A program made the translations under genes and the position numbers. From NCBI RefSeq assembly GCF_021166475.1, contig NZ_JAJOYS010000001.1, positions 868,001-932,000 of the forward strand: a DNA stretch of 64,000 bases. Reading direction: 5' to 3'. The notes under the pieces are model-generated. The model was not told where the DNA came from, made no database searches, and saw nothing but the letters and a program-made list of their open reading frames with translations. Of this stretch, positions 18,801 through 25,456 are shown one piece after another. The stretch comes from Pelagibacterium xiamenense. GTDB lineage: Bacteria > Pseudomonadota > Alphaproteobacteria > Rhizobiales > Devosiaceae. Position 1 is the stretch's first letter, and each line of letters starts with the position of its first letter.

Positions 18801-19316
18801 AGCTATACACTGAAAGTGAAGCAGGCAGGCACGGATGCCAGTGTCGATAGAACCGTCGATTTGGTCGAGACGTTCAATTGGCTGATCGGCCTCCATGTCG
18901 AGCATCTGGACCGATGGCGCGGTTATGACGCCGCCTTCAAGCGTGAGGTCGATCCCGAGCTGCCGGACGACGCGAACACCAGACTGATGCTCGACGGGGC
19001 GCTGAAGGAGACCGACGACGGCGCCTGGCGCTTCCGCAAGGTCGAGGGCTACACCCTGCGCACCCCTGGGGATCACAACGACCGGGAGAAGGTGCTGGTC
19101 GTCTGGCGCAAGCTCACTGGCGATCTCGAGCAGGACAACCTGATGCTGGACGAGTGGTTCCGGAAATACCGCCTCTCTGCGCAGGACACCGAGTTCGACG
19201 TGATCTACGTGAACGGCTCCAACAACCTGCCCAGTCTCCTCCAGGCCGACGAGACCTGGAAGGTGCGCCTGATCGAGGAGGCCTTTCATCAGGCGATGTG
19301 GGACGTGGAGGGCTAG
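15837..19316 (+). CDS. Beta-class N6-adenine DNA methyltransferase, Type III Mod-like, large
   Basis: An 1159-residue protein. Residues 1-480 are a long N-terminal region without obvious motif (starts MPNVEKQRERLVSLLKELF). Motif IV, LAYLDPPYNTN, lies near residue 512, and the SAM-binding motif I, DIFGGSGSTGGAV, near 865. This IV-before-I order is the beta class, as in Type III Mod subunits. The region between would include the target recognition domain. The C-terminal 180 residues are a separate domain. Codon use is GC-rich at both ends but clearly more AT-rich from about 17160 to 18830, the catalytic/recognition part. It likely methylates adenine in a short asymmetric site to mark self DNA. 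Confidence 0.9.
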   Translation: MPNVEKQRERLVSLLKELFQLDQPDLDFGFYRIMHAKAGQVTKFLEEDLLGIIRDAFGEADGARVEQAKAAYAAARKQAEEFGAPDPDAAPKVKEAKAALDAAKDSGSNEGDVYDHLYRFFERYYDSGDFMSRRYFARETDGKAAPYAVPYDGREVYLHWANRDQYYIKTSEYLTNFTFDPTQAKEFQAHHGALVEQKPLKVHCRIVSASEGEHNNVKASEQTERYFIIHEPEPVKIETGDTGEPELVIQFQYRPDPEKVGQEGTWRKSRLAEAAQKVKAQLPTLEGAGDYVTALMTPAPTEAEKDRTLLEKYLAQYTGRNTMDYFIHKDLGGFLRRELDFYIKNEVMRLDDIESSDAPRVESYLAKVKVLRRIAQHLIDFVAQLEDFQKRLWLKKKFVVDTQYCITLDRIPEEFYVDIAASEAQREQWIELFGIEEFQGYSSPLSEEFLRHNDRLPVDTGLFSTDFRDRLISEIDDVDGVTNGLLLHGDNFHGMRLLTKKYAESVKLAYLDPPYNTNVSAIPYKNNYRHSSWASMMQDRLGEIKKALQPASAVYVSIDKNERNSLEGAMDSVFGKENKIEELIWSQNTNDGRSPRFSTNHEYVEVYSKSRPAAEADVRMFREPKPGFSDVMDLIKSIEPEYPSISEIQNALSDLYAKRKAEYKAQILAEGLDWETEKRNDEWKGLYPYRFAEYRDASGRYVEESRARDAEASIWVFRESDWTIMESDQKQSATTKDPEHPNYRYYEVHHPVTGKPCAMPSRGWKGTKFRDPDYPDRNSLESLMADHRIAFGEDENKVPQQKRFLHEVETNVAKSIFVDYSDGEKETSQLFGRTGVFLAPKHTGFVSRFIRQVAEKEDIVIDIFGGSGSTGGAVIQSNREDGGVRKYILMEANTYLDNIIIPRIKKTAFASKWQGGKPKSKDSLSQIVKYMRVESYEDALNNLALRPNGSLASVTSDFSRDYMLRYWLDFETKGSPSLLNIEDFSDPTSYTLKVKQAGTDASVDRTVDLVETFNWLIGLHVEHLDRWRGYDAAFKREVDPELPDDANTRLMLDGALKETDDGAWRFRKVEGYTLRTPGDHNDREKVLVVWRKLTGDLEQDNLMLDEWFRKYRLSAQDTEFDVIYVNGSNNLPSLLQADETWKVRLIEEAFHQAMWDVEG

Positions 19317-19319
19317 GCG

Positions 19320-19973
19320 TTGGTGGAGGTTCCGGAACAATCTAACCAGCCAATTGCAGAAGCGGGCAAGAGCACCGTGGATGCTGCCAACCCGCTGTTG
19401 GATCTTCTTTCTCAAGTGCTGGCAGAAGTCTGGGCAGTGGTTGCTGCGGCTGTGCTTGGAGCAATCGGATGGTTCGGAAAATCGGCATTTGATGGGTGGC
19501 AGAAGTCACGGTTGCCTTACAAGCAAGATCGGGACCGTTACCAAGCCGTCATCGAGGCGGTCGACCCGGCGCATCTTCATTATTTCAAGGAGACCCCGCT
19601 CAACTTAATTGGGAGCAGGGCTGTTGATGGGATAGATGATGGGTACGAGGCAATGTCATCGATCCGGAAGAGCAGGCCAATATACTTACACCGAAAGCTT
19701 CTGCCGCTTGAAGAGGAGCTCTTTCTAGCACTCGGAGAGTTATGCAACTTCCTTCCAAAAAAACTTTTCCCGCATCGCATGAACGCGCACGTCTACACGA
19801 TGTACTGGGATCAGTTCGATGAATGGAGTGATGAGCACAATCGACGTTTCATGGCAATAAAAGACGAACTTTTTCAAAAGATTGACCGTTCTATTCGTGC
19901 CTATGAGGCCTATCGGGACGCTGGCAACCGGTTGTTTGCGGACAGGCTCGTGAAGGAGAAGCCCGGTGGCTAA
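19320..19973 (+). CDS. Hypothetical single-pass membrane protein inside the modification operon
   Basis: A 217-residue product starting at TTG 19320 or, equally possible, GTG 19323, right after the methyltransferase stop. One membrane segment is visible near residues 35-52 (VLAEVWAVVAAAVLGAIGWF), followed by a charged helical domain ending SIRAYEAYRDAGNRLF. No catalytic motif is seen. Its 3' end overlaps the helicase start by 8 bases, so it is translated as part of the operon. AT-richer codon use than the N-terminal parts of its neighbours suggests a later insertion. It could tether the complex to the membrane or act as an effector; this is inference only. Confidence 0.72.
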   Translation: MVEVPEQSNQPIAEAGKSTVDAANPLLDLLSQVLAEVWAVVAAAVLGAIGWFGKSAFDGWQKSRLPYKQDRDRYQAVIEAVDPAHLHYFKETPLNLIGSRAVDGIDDGYEAMSSIRKSRPIYLHRKLLPLEEELFLALGELCNFLPKKLFPHRMNAHVYTMYWDQFDEWSDEHNRRFMAIKDELFQKIDRSIRAYEAYRDAGNRLFADRLVKEKPGG

Positions 19974-22900
19974 GGCTACAAAGCAAAAGCAACTCCCCTT
20001 CGGCCACAAGTTGGTGCTCAACCAATGGATCGTCAGCTTGTTCGGTTTCGATCCGCTGAAAGATCACAAGGACGGTAAGCGCACCCTGCGGCCGGTGCAG
20101 CCGTTGGCCAAGACTGTGAAGGATGCGCAGGAGGGCATGACACCCGAAAACCTGCATCACTTCTACAAAACGCTTGATGTTCACCTGCAGGAGGGCGCGC
20201 AGATCACCCGGGCCGACCTGCTGCGCTACGAGCACAACATCGTTAGCCACACGCTGGCGATCAACGAGAAGCGCGACCGGCCGATCGTCTGGAAATATTA
20301 CCAGTGGCTCTCTCTGCTGTTCGCCGAGATTTATCTCGACCGCTTCTTCGCCGACCGTGAAAGGCTGCTTGAAGCGTTGAACGACTATGTCGTTGCCTTC
20401 AACACCTACTGGACTGGTGAGGGCTACGAAACGGGCATCACGCCCTACGAGCTCGAAGACCTGAACAAGCTCTGCCTCCAGAACGCGACGGGATCGGGCA
20501 AGACGCTGCTGATGCACGTGAACTTCCTCCAGTTCCGGCACTACGCGGCGAAATCGCCCCTCAAGCACGACCTGACGCGGACAGTGCTCATCACGCCCAA
20601 TGAGCAGCTTTCCCTTCAGCACGCGCGCGAGATGAAGGGCAGCAATATCGTCGCGGCGCGCCTGCTGACCGACAGTGGCGATCTGTTGTCGTCGGGCAAG
20701 AACGGGCTGCGCCAGGTGGACTTCACCGAAGTGACCAAGCTCGGGGACACCGACGGGCCGAACGTCATTGCGACGCGCAATCTGGGCGACCAGAACCTGC
20801 TGCTCGTTGACGAAGCTCATCGCGGCATGGGTAGCCAGGAAGAGCGCGGCTGGTTCCGAAGCCGCGCCCGCCTGTCCGAGAAGGGTTTCGTCTTCGAGTA
20901 TTCGGCGACGCTGAAGGAGGCTGTTTCAGCGGCAAAGCGCGCGGAAATCGAGGCGTCCTACGCGAAAACGATCCTGTTCGACTACTCGTACCGGTATTTC
21001 TACGAGGACGGCTATGGCAAGGACTACCGCATCTTCAATCTTCCGCGGACCTTCTCCCAGCTTGAGTTCTCTTACCTGACTGCGTGCCTTCTGAGCTTCT
21101 ATCAGCAGCTGAAGCTTTACGAGGACAAGCACGGCATTTATGCGCCCTACAACATCGAGAAACCGCTCTGGGTTTTCGTCGGCTCCAGCGTGACCAAGGC
21201 GGTTGAACGCAAGAAAAACAAGAAAACCGGCGCAATTACAGTGAGTATAGACGAGACGGTCTCGGACGTCGGCAGAATTCTCGCCTTCATCGCGAAGTTC
21301 CTGAAGAGCGAGGGTACGTCGGCCGCTGAGATCGAGCGGATTCTTACCGGCAACGCTCAGGAGACCGGTCTGCTCGACGAGAACGGCGGCGACATCTTCG
21401 CCGGGGGTTTCGTCTACCTTCAGCAGCTCATGCTTCGGGAAGGCTGGAAGCCCGGCGACCTGTTTCGCGACATTCTCGAAAAGCTCTTTCAGAACCGGGC
21501 CGGTGGTGAGTTGTCGATCGCCCGGGTCAAGGGCGACGAGAACGAGATCATGCTGCGTGTCGGCCAGGCCGAAAAGCCTTTCGGACTCATCAACGTCGGC
21601 GATGCATCTGGCTTGGCGACCCATATCGCTGGGCAGGAGTTCGACAACGTCGCGGTCCTGGAATCCGAGTTTGCCGAAACCATGTTCGGTCAGATCAACC
21701 TGTCGACCTCGCCCGTGAACCTGCTAATTGGTTCCAAGCGCTTCGTGGAAGGCTGGGATTGCTGGCGCGTCAGCACGCTCGGCCTTATGCATGTCGGCAA
21801 GAGCGAGGGCTCGCAGATCATCCAGCTTTTCGGTCGCGGCGTCCGGCTCAAGGGGTATGACTGGTCGCTCCAGCGCAGCGGCTTTGCCACCCCCACCCAT
21901 CAACCGGAGCTCATACAGTACGTCGAGACGCTGAATGTCTTTGGGATCGAGGCCGATTTCATGGAGCGCTTCCGAAAGTTCCTTGAAGAAGAGGAGCTGC
22001 CGCGAAACGATCAGAAGCAGGTGTTCACAGTCCCCCTGACCGTCACCTACGATTTCGGGCAGCGCCTCAAGGTCCTGCGCCCACGCAAGAAGCGGGACGA
22101 TGGTCGGGAATATGACTTCAAGAGAGACGGCGCTGTGCCTGCGTTGACGATTGTACCAGACAAGATACGACACAAAGGCGTCGCCATAGACTGGTACCCC
22201 CGCATTCAGTCTCTGGAGTCCAAGAAAGGCACAAAACTTGGGAGCAAGGAAGAAACCGTCTTCGATGACGGCCACCTCTCGTTCCTGGATTATGATGACC
22301 TGTTCTTCCGGCTTGAAAAGTTTAAACGTGAGCGCACCTGGCACAACCTCAATATCTCCAGGCCAATGATCAAAGCGCTCCTTGCGGATCGAACCTGGTA
22401 CAAGGTCGTGGTCCCGTCGGGGAAGATGGGGTTCGGCGATTTTTCTAATGTCGCCCTTTGGCAGGAGATGGCAGCTGAGCTTCTGCAAAAATTCTCTGAA
22501 GAGTATTACAACTATTGCAAGGCTGCGTTCATCGAACCACGGCTCGAGCTCCGGGAGATTGAGGCTGGCGATGGAAGCCTACCGGAAGCCGACGAGTACC
22601 AACTGATCGTCGATGCAAGCGAAGCGGCTCTCATCAACGATATTCAAAGCCTCACCAATGACATAGCCGCACGGAAATCTGGGGTTCTCCGAGCTGGTGA
22701 CCTGAAGGGCTGCCTCTTCGGTTCTCATCTCTACGAGCCCGTGCTTCATGCTGCTCAGGGGAGCAGGGTTCAAATTGCGCCCGTATCTCTGAATGATAGC
22801 GAATTCCAGTTCCTCGATGACCTGCGCCTCTACATAGAACGGGATCAAGCGAGGTTAGCGTCCGAAGGAATTGAGTTGTTCCTGCTCCGTAACGAGAGCC

Positions 22901-23244
22901 GAGGACGAGGGGTAGGTTTCTTCGAGGCGGGGAATTTTTATCCCGATTTCTTGTTGTGGCTCGTGAAAGACGGAAGGCAACACCTGGCCTTTGTTGAACC
23001 TCACGGCCTTCAGCATGAAGGGCCTGGCCACAAGAAGATCGAGTTCCATCAGGTCATCAAGGACATACAGGCTAGGCTTGCCAGTGAAAACGTCGTCCTG
23101 AACAGCTTCATCGTCACACCAACGCGGTTCGGCAAGCTGAACTGGGGTAAGACGATCCAAGAGCTGGAAGACATGCACGTTCTCTTCATGGAAGATCAAC
23201 GCGATACATATGTGAGGTCGATTATTAGTCGGATGGTCGCCTAA
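19966..23244 (+). CDS. DEAD/DEAH helicase with C-terminal nuclease-like domain, Type III Res-like
   Basis: A 1092-residue protein, GTG start overlapping the upstream gene. Motif I is LQNATGSGKTLLMHVNFLQF (about 170), motif II LLVDEAHRGMGSQ (about 280), with EYSATLKEA and, near 620, SQIIQLFGRGVRLKG as motifs III and VI. Near residues 985-1010, GFFEAGNFYPDFLLWLV followed by LAFVEPHGLQ resembles a PD-(D/E)xK nuclease core with His in the usual Lys place. Type III Res subunits have the same architecture. Together with the methyltransferase it would form a restriction-like enzyme. From about 22130 onward codon use is more AT-rich, so the nuclease end may have a different origin. Confidence 0.88.
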   Translation: MAKATKQKQLPFGHKLVLNQWIVSLFGFDPLKDHKDGKRTLRPVQPLAKTVKDAQEGMTPENLHHFYKTLDVHLQEGAQITRADLLRYEHNIVSHTLAINEKRDRPIVWKYYQWLSLLFAEIYLDRFFADRERLLEALNDYVVAFNTYWTGEGYETGITPYELEDLNKLCLQNATGSGKTLLMHVNFLQFRHYAAKSPLKHDLTRTVLITPNEQLSLQHAREMKGSNIVAARLLTDSGDLLSSGKNGLRQVDFTEVTKLGDTDGPNVIATRNLGDQNLLLVDEAHRGMGSQEERGWFRSRARLSEKGFVFEYSATLKEAVSAAKRAEIEASYAKTILFDYSYRYFYEDGYGKDYRIFNLPRTFSQLEFSYLTACLLSFYQQLKLYEDKHGIYAPYNIEKPLWVFVGSSVTKAVERKKNKKTGAITVSIDETVSDVGRILAFIAKFLKSEGTSAAEIERILTGNAQETGLLDENGGDIFAGGFVYLQQLMLREGWKPGDLFRDILEKLFQNRAGGELSIARVKGDENEIMLRVGQAEKPFGLINVGDASGLATHIAGQEFDNVAVLESEFAETMFGQINLSTSPVNLLIGSKRFVEGWDCWRVSTLGLMHVGKSEGSQIIQLFGRGVRLKGYDWSLQRSGFATPTHQPELIQYVETLNVFGIEADFMERFRKFLEEEELPRNDQKQVFTVPLTVTYDFGQRLKVLRPRKKRDDGREYDFKRDGAVPALTIVPDKIRHKGVAIDWYPRIQSLESKKGTKLGSKEETVFDDGHLSFLDYDDLFFRLEKFKRERTWHNLNISRPMIKALLADRTWYKVVVPSGKMGFGDFSNVALWQEMAAELLQKFSEEYYNYCKAAFIEPRLELREIEAGDGSLPEADEYQLIVDASEAALINDIQSLTNDIAARKSGVLRAGDLKGCLFGSHLYEPVLHAAQGSRVQIAPVSLNDSEFQFLDDLRLYIERDQARLASEGIELFLLRNESRGRGVGFFEAGNFYPDFLLWLVKDGRQHLAFVEPHGLQHEGPGHKKIEFHQVIKDIQARLASENVVLNSFIVTPTRFGKLNWGKTIQELEDMHVLFMEDQRDTYVRSIISRMVA

Positions 23245-23269
23245 CAGAGCCTTGAGTGTGACAAATAAG

Positions 23270-23300
23270 CCCGCCCCTGCAAATCTTGGCGAGGGGCGGG
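23270..23300. terminator. Hairpin between convergent genes
   Basis: A perfect 9-bp GC-rich stem (CCCGCCCCT with AGGGGCGGG) and a 13-base loop lie 26 bases after the helicase-nuclease stop and before the leftward gene ending at 23327. It is probably a bidirectional terminator; there is no T-run. Confidence 0.5.
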
Positions 23301-23326
23301 TAAGCGATGGTACTAGCTACAAGACG

Positions 23327-23539
23327 TTAGTTCTTGAAGGCTTGCCGCGCCTCCTTCTCTGCGGCCGATCCTTTCGCCCACTGCCAGGGTGTGCGGGGCT
23401 TGTGCATCTTTGCCAGCTCGGGGTTCTTCTTTGCATCGCGGGCGGCAGCGCGCAGGCGCTCGCGAGCGTCACGAGGGTCAACCTTCAACTCGGCGCAGAG
23501 CTGCTTGAGCGTGACGATTTCAGGGGTCTTGTCAGTCAT
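23327..23539 (-). CDS. Small HTH-like conserved-type protein
   Basis: A 70-residue protein (MTDKTPEIVTLKQLCAELKV, then DPRDARERLRAAARD and a tail with PWQWAKGSAAEKEAR). The first part looks like a short HTH, and similar small proteins are widespread in rhizobia, from memory, without an assigned function. AGGAG precedes the start. It sits between the modification operon and an XRE regulator on the same strand. Confidence 0.65.
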   Translation of the reverse strand: MTDKTPEIVTLKQLCAELKVDPRDARERLRAAARDAKKNPELAKMHKPRTPWQWAKGSAAEKEARQAFKN

Positions 23540-23614
23540 TGATCGTCTCCTTTGGTTTCAAGACGATCCTTCTATTAAGATAGCCAATACGGGCGTGTCA
23601 GGGAAAACCCTAGA

Positions 23615-23941
23615 TCAACCTGATCGCAATTTTACGATCGCCTCCGCACATGCCGCCAAGATCTCCCGGTCGTCATTGCCTAGCGCGGCCACGGCGGAAT
23701 TGATCTTGGCGCGTAGCGCATCACCACCGTTGCTTCCGATCTCCTCAAATCCCAAAAGCACATTTGGCGTTGTTTCCAGAACGCGCGCGATGCGGACAAG
23801 TGTCGCGAGGTCCGGTTCACGTCTGCCGCTGACGTAGTTGCCATACCGACGCTCTGTAAGCCCCGCGCGTCGAGCAACTTCGGCGTTGGAAATTCCCAAA
23901 TCCGCCGCGCGTCTTCTGAGGGTATCTGAAAATGAATCCAT
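23615..23941 (-). CDS. XRE family transcriptional regulator
   Basis: A 108-residue protein when started at the ATG at 23941 (MDSFSDTLRRRAADLGISNA). A classical XRE HTH occupies residues 5-62: SNAEVARRAGLTERRYGNYV and EPDLATLVRIARVLE. The C-terminal 40 residues are a helical dimerisation-like segment. The frame extends 18 codons upstream without a start signal. The gene is divergent from the small membrane protein at 24019, with 77 bases between them, and may control both. Confidence 0.82.
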   Translation of the reverse strand: MDSFSDTLRRRAADLGISNAEVARRAGLTERRYGNYVSGRREPDLATLVRIARVLETTPNVLLGFEEIGSNGGDALRAKINSAVAALGNDDREILAACAEAIVKLRSG

Positions 23942-24018
23942 AAGAACAAAGTGTTCCTGACAGACACCACGGGTCCATGTACAATATGGCGGCATAGAAA
24001 CCGACAGATCGTGGTCCC

Positions 24019-24318
24019 ATGGAAAGCATGCTCGAATTCATTCGATCCTATCCGGCTGTTCCGGTTCTCGTTGTGCTCGTTGGTGGGGTTGCAGTGTGGC
24101 ACGTGTGGGAATTCCGCATTCGCCCCCTGTTTATTCCGAAACCCGAAATCGATGCGGTTGTGGATGCACTGATCGAGAAGCACGGCCCAGACGCCGAGGA
24201 TTGGGCGCGTGGTTACGAAGAAGAAGGTTGGTACAGGTCGGACACCTACTTGCAGGGAAAATGGCGACGGGTACGCCGTGAGCTTTGGCGGCGATACGAG
24301 GCAGGCGAATGGGATTAG
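24019..24318 (+). CDS. Small single-pass membrane protein
   Basis: A 99-residue protein with one N-terminal membrane segment (AVPVLVVLVGGVAVWHVW) and a charged cytoplasmic tail (YEEEGWYRSDTYLQGKWRR). No family is recognised. It is divergent from the XRE gene. It may be a host-interaction or inhibitor protein of the element; the function is unknown. Confidence 0.55.
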   Translation: MESMLEFIRSYPAVPVLVVLVGGVAVWHVWEFRIRPLFIPKPEIDAVVDALIEKHGPDAEDWARGYEEEGWYRSDTYLQGKWRRVRRELWRRYEAGEWD

Positions 24319-24774
24319 CATCTGCAACGAACCGATCCGGCAGGCGGACTTCCGCGCGTACGGCCGCGTTGGAATGGCACTTGGAGAAGTGCCGGTCAGG
24401 AGAACAAGTAGAACACCTCGATGTCCGCGTGGGCCTTTGCACGCGCCACGGCGGCGATTGCACGCCAATGCCGAGGGCGACTGCCGGTGCCAGGGAAACA
24501 GCGCCTCATGGCTCGATTTTGAGCACTTTCAGCGCCTATATGTTACCCGATGGATGGTGTTCCCGTCATGTTCGGGTCGGACCGATTGTAAACGTTCGAC
24601 TTTCGGCCGCCACGATCGGCACGACGGCTTGACGATATATCAGCGTGTCGGTCTTGGGACTGGCTCTGCTGGGAGATGCGATCGATTGAAGAGGGGAATG
24701 GGGGAAGGCGTTTTTATGAGCGATCTCTCCGGGCGCGGACAAGCGGGCATAGAGGCTGCCAAGAGTTTGATCCG
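24319..24774. other. Gene-free stretch in the island
   Basis: About 455 bases with no convincing gene. Open frames here (for example 24209-24778 rightward) overlap the preceding gene and have no domain features. A 20-codon frame at 24718-24780 (MSDLSGRGQAGIEAAKSLIR) has a good Shine-Dalgarno but no recognised match and runs into the antitoxin gene end; it may be a remnant. Confidence 0.4.
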
Positions 24775-25080
24775 CTAGCCGCTACCCGATTCGTCTCTTG
24801 GCTTAATGGTGCTCAACTCGTCCTCGATTTCGCGACGCCTCCACATTAGGTCGAAATCCACCTGCAGTCCGAGAAAGAAGCCCTCAGACATGCCCAAGTA
24901 GCGTGCAAGGCGTAAGTCGATGTCGGCAGTCATCCGGCGCTTGCCTTGTACAATTGCGTTGATGCGGCGCGACGGTACGTGCACGGCCTGGGCAAGCGCA
25001 ATCTGGCTGAGGCCCATCGGTTTTAGGAATTCCTCCAGCAGGATTTCACCGGGGTGTGGGATCGGTAGTTCCTTGGTCAT
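24775..25080 (-). CDS. higA: HigA-type antitoxin, without adjacent toxin
   Basis: The 101-residue form starting at 25080 (MTKELPIPHPGEILLEEFLK) is typical of HigA/VapI antidotes. It has an HTH (SQIALAQAVHVPSRRINAIV) and the conserved KRRMTADIDLRLARYLGMSE block. The start overlaps the 3' end of the AlpA-like gene by 35 bases. HigB normally lies immediately upstream of higA, but that place is taken by AlpA, so no toxin partner is present. It may act as a stand-alone repressor or neutralise a chromosomal HigB. Confidence 0.83.
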   Translation of the reverse strand: MTKELPIPHPGEILLEEFLKPMGLSQIALAQAVHVPSRRINAIVQGKRRMTADIDLRLARYLGMSEGFFLGLQVDFDLMWRRREIEDELSTIKPRDESGSG

Positions 25081-25282
25081 CACGCTCCGCCAGCTTCCTT
25101 TCAATATGCGCGTGGATTTCTGCGCCGACCCACGCGACGCTTCCGGGTGAAAGATATACTCGCCGGGGGAACCGGCCAGCTGCCTCCTGCCGCAGCAACG
25201 TGGAATTTGAGAAGGTGATGCCCAGCCGCCGGAGATCGGCCCGCGTGTAGAGGATCTTCTGAGGGACTTCAGCCTGTTTCAT
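25046..25282 (-). CDS. AlpA-like small DNA-binding protein (copy 1)
   Basis: A 78-residue protein when started at 25282 (MKQAEVPQKILYTRADLRRL), with a winged-HTH/excisionase-like core: FSNSTLLRQEAAGRFPRRVY then LSPGSVAWVGAEIHAHI. AlpA family proteins control integrase genes or act as excisionases in integrative elements. The second copy at 27316-27549 shares the FPRR(V/L)YLSP and AW segments. It overlaps the downstream antitoxin gene. Confidence 0.78.
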   Translation of the reverse strand: MKQAEVPQKILYTRADLRRLGITFSNSTLLRQEAAGRFPRRVYLSPGSVAWVGAEIHAHIERKLAERDDQGTTDPTPR

Positions 25283-25456
25283 ACTCGCTATCCTTCTGTT
25301 GTTGCGTGGCATTTCATAAGATAGCGGGCGGCGTACGGGAACAGCGCGAGACCTCTGTTCACCGACCAGCACTTGCTCAGAATTGCACTACGTAAGCGAA
25401 TTGTGAGCAAGTGGACGACGGAAAAAGTCGGGCGTAGTGGCCGTGCGATTTCGGAG

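Noticed and set aside
12960-23244. Calling the operon DISARM or BREX
   Set aside because: No DrmA/DrmB/DrmC, BrxC, PglZ or BrxL-like gene is present; only single components are similar.
24209-24778. 189-codon rightward frame
   Set aside because: Half of it lies over the small membrane protein gene and the rest has no domain or coding character.
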